64,000 bases of DNA from CAVOXO01 sp963700425 (GCA_963700425.1 CAVOXO010000001.1:1-64000), one strand, 5' to 3'. Positions 1 to 10,418 are shown, counted from the first letter of the stretch. The notes: generated from the sequence alone by a model not told the origin. Numbers and translations: made by a program.

Positions 1-642
1 TCGTGGGTTTCGTAGCCTTCGCCGTCTCCGTCGGGATCGCCGTGGATGCCGTTGATGTTGTTGGCTTGGTTCAGCGGATGATAGGTCCACGGAGTAAATT
101 TGCCGGTCCCGCTTTTCCGTGAAATGGAGAATCCTTGAAACAGCATGACCCCCGCATAGATGCCTCGGTCGCCGCGGCAATCGCACGCGCGCGGATCCGT
201 TGCGAAGAATTCGTCATTGAAGCGTGCCAGATCGAACTTCGGTCGTCCGTCGGCCGCCTCACCGGGCCCGGTTCGTTGAAACGGCAGCGGGTCGATCCAA
301 GCTCCCGACGAACCAGGCATTCTCCAGACCGCACTTTCCCACAGCCAGAGCCGTGTGAAGTTGTGATTGTGTGTTTTCCAGCAGATCAAGGTACTGATCG
401 TAGTTGAACTTGGGCGGCGGAAACGCCGCACCTGCGTCTTGGAGATTCACCCACGTGTGCAGACCGGTCAGGTACACGGCTCGCCCGGCGGGGTCAGCAA
501 ATAGCGGGGATTGCCGGCACAGACACGCAAGGGGCCCGCGAGGTCCTGCGCAATCTTGAGCTTGCCCCGTGCCGTACAAGCCAAGCAGGGTGACTGCGGC
601 CGCGAGCAGACAACACGACAGGCTGCAGCGTGTAATCTTCAT
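1..642 (-). pseudogene. Secreted glycosidase-like protein, N-terminal part, frameshifted and running off the window
   Basis: The start is ATG at 642, with AAGGAA six bases upstream and a clear signal peptide (MKITRCSLSCCLLAAAVTLL, cut near GQAQ). The mature protein opens with LFADPAGRAVYLTGLHTW and FNYDQYLDLLE, the usual beginning of secreted TIM-barrel, glycosidase-like proteins of planctomycetes and verrucomicrobia (DUF4038/DUF6298-type; substrate unknown). The frame changes near 365 (continuing as NFTRLWLWESAVW) and again near 280 (continuing as RGIYAGVMLFQGFSIS and NNINGIHGDPDGDGEG), and the coding reaches base 1. The protein is therefore C-terminally partial here and has at least two one-base frameshifts, probably sequence errors. 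The catalytic part lies outside the window, so the activity is inferred only from the fold family. Confidence 0.6.
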
Positions 643-1085
643 GCGGATTCCTTGTGTACGTCTAGGTTCTCTGATCAACCCAAATGTCCTTCAAGCCATG
701 CCGGACTTCACGACACGCATTGCTTTCCCTTATCATCCGTGCCCCGGCCTTGCCATCCGTGCTACAGGAGCAACTCGAAGGTAGAATACAACGGATGGCA
801 GAGCCGGGGCACGGATGACGGAACACGATGCAAGCTCCTCGGCCTCGGCGAAAGCAAGCAGTGGTGGCCGGCGGCGTCTGGAATCGATGACCGGTGTGAG
901 ATAGGCAACCAGCCAGTCTCTACTGCGACACGCTGAAGCGTATCCCACGACGACGGGTTGAACTGTGTGGTGCGGTAAGCGAAGTGAATTAGAGAGTCCG
1001 CGGGGCGCCCACACAAGTCCCAGTCGTGCCGGTTACGCTTGATGCGGCACTCTTTCCGTTTCGCGAGAATACCTGGAGAAGCAAC
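643..1085. other. Intergenic region between divergent secreted-protein genes
   Basis: No convincing reading frame is present. The stretch holds the palindromic element at 732-819 and otherwise only the upstream regions of the two divergent genes. The long in-frame extension of the downstream ORF back to 1026 has no ribosome site and is not expected to be translated. Confidence 0.6.
732..819. repeat. Palindromic intergenic repeat, copy 1
   Basis: The left arm at 732-760 (ATCATCCGTGCCCCGGCC...) and the right arm at 791-819 are inverted copies of one another with two or three differences, separated by a 30-base loop. The core is ATCCGTGCCCCGGC[TC]TTGCCATCCGT. A diverged second copy lies at 6759-6837, and the loop sequence beginning GCTACA is also shared. 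Both copies sit in intergenic DNA of the planctomycete-like segment. This looks like a REP/MITE-type palindrome; the ends and any mobilising transposase are unknown. Confidence 0.75.
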
Positions 1086-2528
1086 ATGAAACGTTCGGCG
1101 AGAATGAACTGGCTCAAGCCAGCGATTGGGCTTGTCGTTTGGCTCTGTGTCGTGGCTGGCCCGCTAACTCAGAATGCGTCGGCGTTCGGCGATCAGGCGG
1201 ATCGGGACTTGTGGCCGTTGCGAGTGTCGGACGACGGCCGCAGCTTCACCCATGCCGACGGCTCGCCGTTCTTTCCCGTCATCGACACCGTGTGGATGCT
1301 CAGCTACCTCGCCCCGGAGGATGTCGATTTCTATGTGACGCATCGGCCGGCCAAAGGCTTCAACGCGGTCTACGTGTCGCTGGCCGGAGTGGAACGCTTG
1401 CCGGCCGGATTGAACTCGCCGAACTACCGCGGCCATCGTCCCTTCGCCCAGAACGCGGCGGGGCCGGACACGACGCGTCCCAATCCGGCGTTTTTCGAGG
1501 ACTTCAAACCGGCGCTGCGCAAGTTGCGCGAACACAAGCTGAGCGTGTTTCTGATCGTCGGCTGGGCCGCGCAGTGGCAGCAGTCGTTTACCCGGGAAAG
1601 CTACACTCGTTACGTCGAATTCGTGCTGGATCAATATCCGGCCGACGAGTTTCCGCACATCGTCTGGTGCCTCGGCGGTGACAAGGGCATGTTCATGCAG
1701 AAGGATCTGGACAAGCCGATGCAGATCGAAGCCGGACGGCACTTGCGGCGGCTGATGGATGCCCGAGGCGACCGGCGGCTGATCGGCGATCATCCCGGCC
1801 GCGGATCGTCGGTGATCAACTACTCGGTGGACGAAGCCGCCGGCTGGCTCGATTTCTACACCGTCCAGTCGGGCCATCGCGGGCCGACGCAGGACGTCGC
1901 CGATTGGGTCCGGCAAGCGTACGAGCGGCGTCCTGCCAAACCGGTGTTCAACGGCGAACCGCTTTACGAGTCGCACAACCCGGGCATGGAGAACGCCGAC
2001 GTCCGGTACGCCCACTGGGTGTCGGTGTTTTCCGGCGCCTGCGGCGTGGGCTACGGCTGTCAAGGCTTCTGGGGCATCGGCGTCGACGTTCCTGAGAGGC
2101 GGTCGCGGCCGGGACACAGCAGCACCTGGTGGAAGGAGCACCTGGATGACCAGCCGGTTGCCAACCAGGTGATGCACTTCGCCGCCTTGAACCACGCGTA
2201 TCCTTTCCGCTTGGCGACGCCTGACTACGCCGCGCCGCGTCCGTTGATCGCTCGGCGCGGGGAAGGCGCCGATTACGTGGCCGCTTTGGTGGCAGCGGAC
2301 CGCAGTTGGGCACTGGTCTACATCCCGCATGCCCGCACAGACGGTGCCGAAATCCGGATGGATGTGTTCCCAGGCCCGGTTCGCTCCCGCTGGTTCGATC
2401 CGACCAGCGGCCAATTCACCGAGCCCGGTCCGCAGTTGCCCAACACCGGCACCCGCGTCTTTCAGATTCCCGGCAAGAACCAGTCAGGCCAACGCGACTG
2501 GGTGTTGGTTCTGGGCGAGATCGAGTAG
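1086..2528 (+). CDS. Secreted DUF4038 (apiosidase-like, GH140-type) glycoside hydrolase
   Basis: The start is ATG at 1086: GGAG lies seven bases upstream, and a signal peptide follows (MKRSARMNWLKPAIGLVVWL, ending ASAFG). The 480-residue protein shows the DUF4038 TIM-barrel pattern from about residue 45: DGRSFTHADGSPFFPVIDTVW, then GFNAVYVSLAG, HIVWCLGGDKG, KPVFNGEPLYE (an acidic residue in the position of the strand-7 catalytic Glu) and HWVSVFSGACGVGYG. The last ~90 residues (ALVYIPHARTDGAEIRMDVF...WFDPTSGQF) match the C-terminal beta-sandwich usually annotated as a putative collagen-binding domain in this family. DUF4038 relatives act on plant-type polysaccharide side chains; the substrate here cannot be read. 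The frame is intact, unlike most neighbours, and a second secreted glycosidase follows 40 bases downstream. Confidence 0.85.
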   Translation: MKRSARMNWLKPAIGLVVWLCVVAGPLTQNASAFGDQADRDLWPLRVSDDGRSFTHADGSPFFPVIDTVWMLSYLAPEDVDFYVTHRPAKGFNAVYVSLAGVERLPAGLNSPNYRGHRPFAQNAAGPDTTRPNPAFFEDFKPALRKLREHKLSVFLIVGWAAQWQQSFTRESYTRYVEFVLDQYPADEFPHIVWCLGGDKGMFMQKDLDKPMQIEAGRHLRRLMDARGDRRLIGDHPGRGSSVINYSVDEAAGWLDFYTVQSGHRGPTQDVADWVRQAYERRPAKPVFNGEPLYESHNPGMENADVRYAHWVSVFSGACGVGYGCQGFWGIGVDVPERRSRPGHSSTWWKEHLDDQPVANQVMHFAALNHAYPFRLATPDYAAPRPLIARRGEGADYVAALVAADRSWALVYIPHARTDGAEIRMDVFPGPVRSRWFDPTSGQFTEPGPQLPNTGTRVFQIPGKNQSGQRDWVLVLGEIE

Positions 2529-2568
2529 TCCAGCATCGAAGCTCTGTTCGCGACGCGAGGATCGAATC

Positions 2569-4440
2569 ATGAGAACCATCGGCTCTATCACCTTGATGCT
2601 GTTCACAATGCCTGCCGTCGTGCTGGGCCTCGCCGCGGCGGCCGATGCCGCGCCGCCGAGCGTGTTGCTGGTCCGGCCGCGGACGGAAAGCGTGGGGATG
2701 TATGAGAAGGTCGAACTGATCATCGAACTCGAGGCCGAGTTCAGCAATCCCTTCGATCCGGAAGAGATCGACTTGCAGGTCGAGTTCACGGCGCCTTCCG
2801 GCGAGACGCGCCGCGTGTGGGGATTCTTCAATCCGACAACGGCGGACAGCGTGTGGATGGCCCGGTTTGCCCCGACGGAAGTTGGCGTCTGGAAATACGT
2901 GGTTCACGTCCGGGACCAGCACGGAACGGCCAGCGGCGAGCCGGGGTCGTTCACCGTGACGCCGTCGGCGCATCGTCGGGTTCGTCAAGATCGCGCCCAA
3001 CGGCAGATATCTTCAATACGATGACGGCACGTCGTTCTACGGCGTCGGCCTGTGGTACAACGACGGTCCCGTGCCGGAAATGCAGGGCGTGATCCAGGAA
3101 CAGCAGTTGATCGAGTTGAAGAAACACGGCGTGAACTTCGTTTGCTCCCGTGTTCCCCTGCTGGAAACGTTGGCCAGCGGCCCCGGCCGCTACGACCAGG
3201 ACCACTGCCGGCGGCTCGATCAGATGATCGACATGTTCGAGCGGCACGATTTGCACTTCGCTTTCAACATCTGGTTCCACAACTTCCTGGCCGAGGCGGT
3301 CAGCGATATGCCCTGGTACCGGTTGAACGCCTACCGCTCGGTCTGCTCCTGCGGCGGACTTCTTCAGCGACGCCGAGTCATGGAAGTACCAGCAGCGGCT
3401 GTACCGCTACATGATCGCCCGCTGGGGCTACAGCCGTTCGATCTTCCTGTGGTTCGTGGTGGACGAAGTCAATCTGACCGACGGCTGGAAACAGAATCCC
3501 GATGCCGTCCACGATTGGTGCCGCCGCGTGCATGATTTCTTCCAGCAGCACGACGACCACGGCCGGCCGACCGCCGGGACTCACAGCGGGGCGCGGGATG
3601 CGTTCTGGCCCGAAGGGTGCGAGATCTTCTCGACGGCCTCCCGCGAGCTTTACGGCGCCCATCGCTATCCGTATCTCAAGGAACAAGGGATCGTTCCCGG
3701 CAAGGCGGACCCGCTGCGCGTCAGCTACAGCGCTTTCGCGGCCGAAATCCAAAAGCTCTGGCGCGGATATGACAAACCGGCGTTGTTCCCGGAAGCCGGC
3801 GCGACCAGCTTGGTGCACGAGCCGGGAACGCCCGGCTACGTGACCGAGTACCACAACGCCGTCTGGGCCGGATTGGCCAACGGCTTGTGTGCCACGCCGT
3901 TCTGGTGGGAGTACTGGCCGGAACCGCCGGTCGACCCGTTGCGGCTGATCCGCGACGAGCGATGGCAGACGTTCAACCGCCGCATGGCATCCTTCAACAA
4001 GAGCGTGCTTGGCGGCCCACTGCTCCACCTGCGCCGGTTCGTTGCCGAAATCGACTTCGCGGGACAATCCTGGCACGACGCCGACGTGTCCGTCGAAGGC
4101 TGCGACGGCTGGGCCAAACGCGGCGACACGCAGACCTTCGGCTGGATCGTGCATCCGCAGCAGTCCGTGGCAGGACGGAAGATCACGATCCGGGGACTCA
4201 GCGACGGCGCGTACGAAGTCCGCTTCTACCGCACCTGGACCGGCGAGTTCCTGACGAGCCAGACGGCCGAATGCCGAGCGGGAGAAATCACCATCACCGT
4301 CCCCCAGTGGAAGCAAGACGACAACGCAAAACCAGCCTGTAGAATACGCCGATCACGACATCGCCTTCCTCCTGACGCCCGGCGGCTTCTGCCGGTCACG
4401 GAGAAATCGGCCCACCGTAGATCGTAGTCGCACCTTCTGA
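2569..4440 (+). pseudogene. Secreted DUF5060-type glycoside hydrolase, frameshifted
   Basis: The ATG at 2569 has GAGG eight bases upstream and begins a signal peptide (MRTIGSITLMLFTMPAVVLG). An N-terminal Ig-like DUF5060 domain follows (VELIIELEAEFSNPF, ARFAPTEVGVWKYVVHVRD), then a TIM-barrel region (GVGLWYNDGPVPEMQ, HGVNFVCSRVPLLE, YDQDHCRRLDQMIDMFERHD, WGYSRSIFLWFVVDEVN) and a C-terminal beta domain ending DIAFLLTP. The coding changes frame near 2,975, 3,345 and 4,345, each time continuing the same protein, which fits three one-base errors. The last frame stops near 4,440. Such proteins are exported and degrade polysaccharides; the likely acid/base is in VVDEVN. It is probably co-transcribed with the DUF4038 gene upstream. 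Confidence 0.75.
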
Positions 4441-4455
4441 TTCGCAAGGAAGAAC

Positions 4456-4497
4456 ATGAGAATTTCCAAGATGTTCGGTCTCGGTATGCTGGCGTGA
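4456..4497 (+). other. Start of a truncated gene at an internal join
   Basis: An ATG preceded by AAGGAAGAAC encodes MRISKMFGLGMLA and then stops. It looks like the first residues of a signal peptide cut off after 13 codons. The DNA that follows belongs to the middle of an unrelated protein family with no start of its own, so a deletion or assembly join near 4,495-4,530 is likely. Confidence 0.4.
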
Positions 4498-4527
4498 ACT
4501 CATCCATCCAACACCACAACCCGCCAA

Positions 4528-5616
4528 GTGATCGAATCGTGGGTTAGGCTTCCAGCCAGTTGAACGACGGATCCTACGTGGTGGACCGGGTCCTGAAAAC
4601 CGACCCGCATCTGTCCGACGGCGAGCGTCGTTACCTCGAGCAAATGCGGGACACCGCGATGATGCCCTACGAGGTCATCTCGGTCCGGCCCGGCATATCC
4701 CTGGTCCTGCGTCGGCTGGGCGCCGAGGAAGAGATCGAAGTGCGTGAGAAGACGGCGTCCCAAACGCTGAAACGGTGGGATCTGCTGTTGACGCGTCTGA
4801 ACCCCGCCGGCCCGTCGGGCGGACCGGAAATCGAGATGGGGGCCATGCTGATACCGCCGATGGTCCAGCCGGATATCAAAGACGCCTTCCAACTGGGATC
4901 CGACCAACGGGCAGACGGGGACGACGGCGTGCGTCGCTGGAAAGAACTCGGCGCGGTCTTTCACCAGATCTGGTTGGAGACGATCGTTGCGCCGCGATTC
5001 CCCTCGCCGGTCACCGCGGAAGGCGATCCGCTCGTGGTTGCTGACAATGCGGTTTGATGTGCTCGACGAAGCGAGGCTGCGGTCGGCGTTGAACGCGGAA
5101 CCGGGTCTGGAAGGCGACGGCGATACCTGGTGCTGGACCGCGGACGACATGCTGCTGGGCGAGATCCGACTGGCCGGACCGCAATTGACCGTCACGACGT
5201 ATTCGGAACCCAGGGCCGATCGGGCTCGCCAACTGATCGAAGGCGTTGCGCGGGACGCGGTCGCGTACCGGGACGCCGACGATCGATGTGAAGGAGGCAG
5301 CGGAAGAGGCGATTCAATGCGGGCAAGGGCCCAGGCCGCGCCGGATGCGGAGGACCAGATTCCTCCGGAAATCCAGGACCAGTTGTTTCAGGAGTTCATG
5401 GCCAAGCACGACCAGCAGTCGGCTCGACGACCAGATCCCCGCGCTCGACCAGCAGACTCCGCGCTTTCCGCTCAGTCCCCGGCGCTGCGGCCACGGCTGG
5501 TCGGGCTGCTCAAGGAAATCGAGACCAATATCTGCTCGCCCTGGCCGATGGCCAGCCCGCCTTCGATCCGACCTGGATGTGGGACGAACTGGGCTGTCCG
5601 ACCACCAGACGCGCGC
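4528..5616 (+). pseudogene. C-terminal part of an uncharacterised SEC-C-associated protein, frameshifted
   Basis: No proper start is present: the N-terminal half of the family is missing. From 4560 the frame reads LSDGERRYLEQMRD, MPYEVISVRPGISLVLRRLG, VREKTASQTLKRWDLL, VFHQIWLETIVAPRFPSP and TAEGDPLVV. It continues after a shift near 5,050 with FDVLDEARLRSAL and WTADDMLLGEIRL, and ends IPPEIQDQLFQEFMAKH, ALRPRLVGLLKEIE and WMWDELG. This is the pattern of a broadly distributed protein of unknown function often seen with SEC-C zinc motifs. Frame changes lie near 5,050, 5,415 and 5,545. A second protein follows immediately, and the two may be functionally paired. Confidence 0.45.
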
Positions 5617-5618
5617 GG

Positions 5619-6670
5619 GTGCGGCATCCGCTGTGGTTGGCGCACGAGTCGCTAGAGCAGCATCTACCGGGCGTCTCCCAGGTGATCCGGTCGGTGGCGG
5701 AACCGCGGTCGGCGGAGGAAACGGCTCGGCTGCGAGCGGCTGTGACGCAGGACGCAGTGCGGGCCGAAGCCTCCGTGCAGGAGTTCATGCGGACCCTCGC
5801 GGGCCGCCTGCTGCCGCAGGAACTGCTGGACCATCTGGAGTTCTACTGCAACTACGAAATGCAGCGGCGCAAGACGTTCTGGGTCGACGAGTCGCTGGCG
5901 TGGATGCTGGCCCACACGCAGGTGGCCGCCGAGGCCCGTCTTTTCCGTCTGCCGTTTCCCAGTTATGTGCTGGTCTACACGGACCGCCACACCTTGGGCG
6001 TCGCGGAACGTCGCCGGCGAGCGACCGCAGGTGTCCGTTGCGCGGGCAGATGCTCGCCGTGCTGTGCGCCTACATCATCGAGTTGGCGCCGGACAGCTCG
6101 CGCGTCAAGGTCGGCTTGACCTTTGACGCCTTCGCGGGACGTCCGCCGCACCTGATGAGCTGGGAGCTGTCCATCGATCGGAACGAGACCCTGGAAGAGG
6201 CCGTCACCGAGGCCTTGGCACGGGCAAATACGCCATCGGCCGGTCTGTTCCAGCCGCTCCTCGACGCGGTCGTCAATGCCACGCTGTACACGACCAGCGC
6301 CGGCATCAAGCTCGCCGAGTATCGTGCAGACCGGCCGCAGCAGGCGGGCCGCGAAGAGCCCGACGGCTGTCTGTCCGGCGGGGAGGTTTATTATCTGCCC
6401 GGCAAGATCAAGATCTCGCAGATGCGGAAGCTGCAACAGGTGGCACGCGGGCCCAGCGGCCGTACGCTGATGCATCGCTACATGGTCCGCGGGCACTGGC
6501 GCCGGCCCGGCTCGAACTGGAAGGACCAGTCGCTGCGTTGGATCGAGCCGTACTGGCGAGGCCCCAGCCTGGCGAGCGTCGTCGAACGTGAGTATCGTGA
6601 TAGTTGCCGCTACAGTTGCGCTTCGTCGAACCACCAGGCCGGATCCGCCAGATCGTTGCGGCACCAGTAA
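5619..6670 (+). pseudogene. Uncharacterised protein with an HWRRP...RWIEPYWRGP C-terminus (possibly AcrVA2-like), frameshifted
   Basis: A plausible start is GTG at 5619 (VRHPLWLAHESLEQHLPG). The protein runs through LLPQELLDHLEFYCNYEMQR, TFWVDESLAWMLAHTQ and RLPFPSYVLVYTDRHTL. It shifts frame near 6,000-6,050 and continues with VKVGLTFDAFAGRPPHLMS and GEVYYLPGKIKISQMRKLQQ, closing with YMVRGHWRRPGSNWKDQSLR and WIEPYWRGP. The last block recalls the C-terminal region of AcrVA2-like proteins, named after the anti-CRISPR AcrVA2 but common on chromosomes and plasmids with unknown role. That assignment is from memory and uncertain. No CRISPR system is visible nearby. Confidence 0.4.
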
Positions 6671-6943
6671 GAATTTGCATCGCTCACAGCTGCTTAAGCA
6701 TGCACCGCCAATCACTCCAGTCCGGGTCGTGGTTGTTTGATTCCCAGCCTGACCTTTTATCCGTGTCCCGGCTCTGCCATCCGTGCTACAAGCAATTCGG
6801 ATGACCCATAGCAGGACGGCAGAGCCGGGGTACGGATCGAGGGAGTGGTCTACTTCACGCGATAGCCGCAGAGCATTGACCTGCACTCCTTGCGCCCGGA
6901 GGTGACGGCGACTCCCCACGGACAGATCGAGTGTCTTCAGGCA
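6671..6943. other. Intergenic region with a palindromic repeat
   Basis: This lies between the convergent AcrVA2-like and beta-helix genes. It contains the second palindromic element (6759-6837) and no credible reading frame. Confidence 0.55.
6759..6837. repeat. Palindromic intergenic repeat, copy 2
   Basis: The left arm 6759-6783 (ATCCGTGTCCCGGCTCTGCC...) is nearly the reverse complement of the right arm 6813-6837, around a loop of about 29 bases. Arms and the start of the loop (GCTACA, then AGCAATTCGGA) match copy 1 at 732-819, where the loop reads GAGCAACTCGAA. The two copies are about 6 kb apart and both are intergenic. Confidence 0.75.
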
Positions 6944-8858
6944 TTACAGCCCCAAGCGCATGTCGAACTTCGTGCCGGCATCATATCCCATGCCCTGCCA
7001 AGCGTCCTTGCCTCCGATTGCCCCAAAGGAATATGCCCCGCGGGGATTGAAGTACACATTCCCGTCGACCCGCTTGAACGTCTTCGCATCCGGCCGGCCG
7101 CTGACTTGAAAGACCGCTCCGGACGACGACCAGACGATGATTGTTCTCGTAGGTGTAGTTGTGATTGTGGATTGGCGGCGCGTCCACCGCCACGTTTGCG
7201 CGGCGATAGCCCGCGAGCGACGGTCAGTGGCGGCAGCAGATCCGGTCCGTCGAGATCGATGATGTTGTTCCGGACGACGTGATTCGGCCCGCGGACATGC
7301 ACGGCGAACTTGTGCTGGATGCTGTAGATGCACATTGTTCGAGATGGTGCAGTTGTAAACGCCGTCCATGTCCAGATAGATGGCTGCTGAGGGGTAGCCT
7401 GGATATCCATTGTGGACCATGTCGTGAAGCAGATTGTGGTCGATCGTGACGTGTCCGCCGTCCGGTCCCCCGGCGGTACAGTTCAGGTAAATCCCCGCCG
7501 CGTCGCTGTCGGTGCCATCCAGCCCGACTCGCGAGATGTCGTTGTAGCTGATCGTTGATCGTTCGACATACAGAGCCTTGAAGCCGTTCTCGTCGACGTC
7601 ATGGATCAGGTTGTGCCGGATCACGTCTCCGGTGCTGTTCCGCACGTAGATGCCTTCTCCCACATGATGCACGTAGTTGTTCTCAATCACATTGTCACGG
7701 TTATTGCCGCCGACAAACCGCACGCCGCCGCTCATGGTCTGAGTGATCAGGTTTCCGTAGATCGTACAGTTCTCGATATCGCCCTCGACGATCACGCCGT
7801 TCTGACCGGAATTCAGCAGACGGCAGTCCTTGATGACGATGTCCCGCGCATTACCCAGATGAATCAATCCGCCCCGGATGTTCGGTCCAGCGGCAGACTC
7901 GGTAGAACCTCCAGCAGCCCGTCGGAGACCTTGAATGTCAGGCCCTCGAATTGAAGATCGCTTGCCGGCCGCATCGATCGACAGCAGCCGGTCCACGGTC
8001 GGGGCGATGATGGCTTGCTGTTCAATCGGCGTGCGGCGCGGCCGGTAGTAGAGTCTTGTGTGAGCCGGCATCCATGCAGAATTCGCCGGGCTGATCCAGG
8101 AAAGACTTCGAATTGTAGATGTAGAAGCGGGTGGGCGTGTGCGCGGCCCACGCGTCGTCCCACACCGTGCCTTTGAGATCTCCGGCGTACGGCTGGTCCA
8201 GCGTATGATACGGCTGTCGAAATCGACGGATTGGATCTTGATCTTGGCCGGTATCCAATGCGCCCACAGACGCACGGCAGCGCCCTGGTAAGTCGAACCG
8301 GCCGAAGTCGGCCTGTCGAAATTTCAAATGACTGAAGTCCGTGACGGATTCGAATTCGTGGTAGCCCTGCATTCGGCTCCCTGGCCATGACAGCGGGCAC
8401 GTCATTTTCAAACAGTGCGTACACGTTCCGGTCTAGCTGCGCTGTAGATCCCCGCCCCTTCATCCTGCCATTCCGTTACGGGGCGGCCGCCGATCAGATT
8501 GGCGCTGCCCTGTTCATTCCAATTTCGGTAAATCACCCGGGTGCCGTTGACGCCGGAGTCTTGCTCTTCGAAGCGAACCGTTTCGTCGATGAAATAGTCC
8601 CCAGCTTTGAACAGAATCACAACATCCTGCGTTCTATCCTTGTCCATCCCGCGGACCCGGTCCCGCGCGGCCCGCAGTGTGCGCAGCGGCTGGCTCTGCG
8701 TGCCGGGATGGGCATCGTCGCCGTCGGGAGAGACGTGCAACGTGTCCGACAACGGCGACTCCGGGAAACAGCAGCAGGAGTCCGCCGAAGACAATCAATA
8801 ACACGGGTGTCCGGACCCAAGCTGCATCTGCTGACAGGAATAATGACGGGCTGTACAT
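6944..8858 (-). pseudogene. Secreted right-handed parallel beta-helix protein, frameshifted
   Basis: The start is ATG at 8858, with a hydrophobic leader (TPVLLIVFGGLLLLFPGV). The protein continues in shifted frames as TLHVSPDGDDAHPGTQSQPL (a typical opening of secreted beta-helix proteins), DVVILFKAGDYFIDETVRF and WDDAWAAHTPTRFYIYNSKS. A long series of beta-helix coils follows (DIVIKDCRLLNSGQNGV, NRDNVIENNYVHHVGEGIY, GDVIRHNLIHDVDENGF, HVTIDHNLLHDMVHNGYPG), and it ends GTKFDMRLGL. At least five frame changes lie between 8,740 and 7,050. Such proteins are polysaccharide lyases, epimerases or carbohydrate-binding proteins; the active site cannot be assigned. In context it joins the extracellular polysaccharide-degrading set. 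Confidence 0.7.
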
Positions 8859-8868
8859 TGCATCTTTT

Positions 8869-9255
8869 TCATCTTAGACATGGAGGGTTCTCGTGGCTGC
8901 TCACGGTCTGGCGACTGGTGCCGGCCAAGTCTTTGATGCGAAGATTGCGATACTCGGCTCTGCGGGTGTGGCCCAAAGAACCGATGTGCCCTTTCTCGCG
9001 GTTCACTCCGGGGTGGGCGGCGCCATCCAGCGTCTTGTCGCCGACTTCCTCGAGATTGGCGTCCACGATCACGACGCCGTTGAGCGTCACTTTCACCTGC
9101 CGGCCCTGGCAGTGAATCTCCTCAATGTTCCACTCGCCGGGTTCCTTGGGATGTCCCGTCTTTGCTGCGACCACGCCGTAGAGTCGAGCCATGCACCTGG
9201 AAGAACTTCAGGTTCTTCCAGTTCGGCGTGTCGATCGACCTGGATTTCCATCCCG
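8869..9255 (-). pseudogene. C-terminal fragment of a DUF1080 (3-keto-disaccharide hydrolase type) protein
   Basis: The reading begins right after the stop codon of the esterase-type gene (9257) with GMEIQV. It shifts frame once near 9,230 (NWKNLKFFQVHGST) and then runs YGVVAAKTGHPKEPGEWNIE, VTLNGVVIVDANLEE, EKGHIGSLGHTRRAEYRNLR and IKDL to 8869. These are the closing strands of the DUF1080 concanavalin-like fold. The first half of the domain, the start codon and any signal peptide are absent. The abrupt beginning one base after a neighbour's stop suggests a deletion or assembly join rather than an internal start at 9192. Confidence 0.65.
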
Positions 9256-9256
9256 A

Positions 9257-10391
9257 CTAACGCGGCGTCTCGGGCATCAACCAGCGTTGCAGAAATCTCA
9301 CGCCGCTCTCGACGCGCGCTTCGTGGCCGCCTTCGTGCAAGTCCATTTCCAGGCGTTCGCCCAGGCCCAGCTTCTCGTAGTGTTTCCGGCTTTCCTCGAA
9401 TTCCTCCACCACCTGGGGCCAGTGCGCGATGCGGTCCTGCTTGCCGGTCTGGATCAGCAGCGGGCGCGGACAGATCAGCGCCACGGCGTCGGAGTCGGTG
9501 AATTCGGTGAGCCAGCCGCGGAAGAAGGCGTGTTCCTCGCGCGTCTCCAGGAAGCAACTGTAGCGCGGATCGGGGATCGCCATCTTGTTGCGCCGCTGGT
9601 TGAACCAGGCGCAAGGAATGCCCGCTTTGATGCGTGGTTCCAGCGGCATCCAAAACATCGTCGCCATCCCGCCCAGCGACACACCCCACATGCCGACCCG
9701 CTCGGCGTCAATCCGCGAATCCTGGAGCACCGCGTCCAGCAACCGCTGCAGCCGCGCCAGTTCGATGCCGGGCAGCGTGGTGTCCGCCAGCCGGCACAGG
9801 CGCTCGATCCGGTTCCGGTTCTCCACGGCGCGCAGATTGAGCGGCGCCAGCACCGCGAAGCCAGCCTTCACCAGTTCCCGACTGTAACTGTGATAAGCAT
9901 CGCCCTGGTCCAGCACTCCGAACGTCCGCTCCGGGAAACTGCCAATACCGTGCTGCGCGATGACCAGCGGAACTTTGTTCGCCGATTTCGGCACCACCAG
10001 CACGGCCTCGGCATCCAGTCCCCCGAGCGGCAAGGTCAGCCATTCGCCGTCGAGGTCGGCCAGGGGCTGATGCCGCGCCCGTTGCAATGGCCCCGTCGCC
10101 TTCAAGTCCGGCGGATTCAGCACGGCCTTCCAGCGGCGGCGGTTAGGTTCCACGCTGGCCAGGAAGGCCTCCACGCTGGAGTAATCCCGCTGCCACGCCT
10201 CGGCGGCGCGTTGCGGATACTGGTTCACCAGCCAGTCGCGCAGCCAGTCTTCGAGTTGGTCGGCGTAACGTTCGGTGCGCGCCTCCTCGATGGACTTGAG
10301 GTCATCGCGTCGCCGGTTGGTCCGCCGCGCGGGCCACGCTGGTGAAGATCAGTCCGAAGATTGCCACACGCACAAAAGGTCGATTCATCAT
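9257..10391 (-). pseudogene. Secreted alpha/beta hydrolase (esterase-type), one frameshift
   Basis: The start is ATG at 10391, with GGAGG about ten bases upstream, and it encodes a signal peptide MMNRPFVRVAIFGLIFTSVA ending RAADQP. One frame change near 10,305 leads into the long frame that covers the rest (DQLEDWLRDWLV, WKAVLNPPDL). The alpha/beta fold shows VPLVIAQHGIGSFPE (oxyanion strand), GMWGVSLGGMATMFW (nucleophile elbow GxSxGG), CPRPLLIQTGKQD (acidic residue) and HEGGHEARVESGVRFLQRW (catalytic His). This arrangement matches acetyl-xylan-esterase-like or dienelactone-hydrolase-like secreted enzymes that accompany glycosidases. The substrate is not determined. Confidence 0.75.
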
Positions 10392-10418
10392 GTTGCTTTT
10401 CCTCCGGTGAGACGTTGT

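Noticed and set aside
732..819. CRISPR array or attachment site
   Set aside because: Only one inverted pair per site, with no regularly spaced direct repeats, cas genes or integrase.
8869..9192. DUF1080 fragment as a complete gene from Met at 9192
   Set aside because: Homology extends upstream of that Met in the same domain, and the fold would lack its first half.
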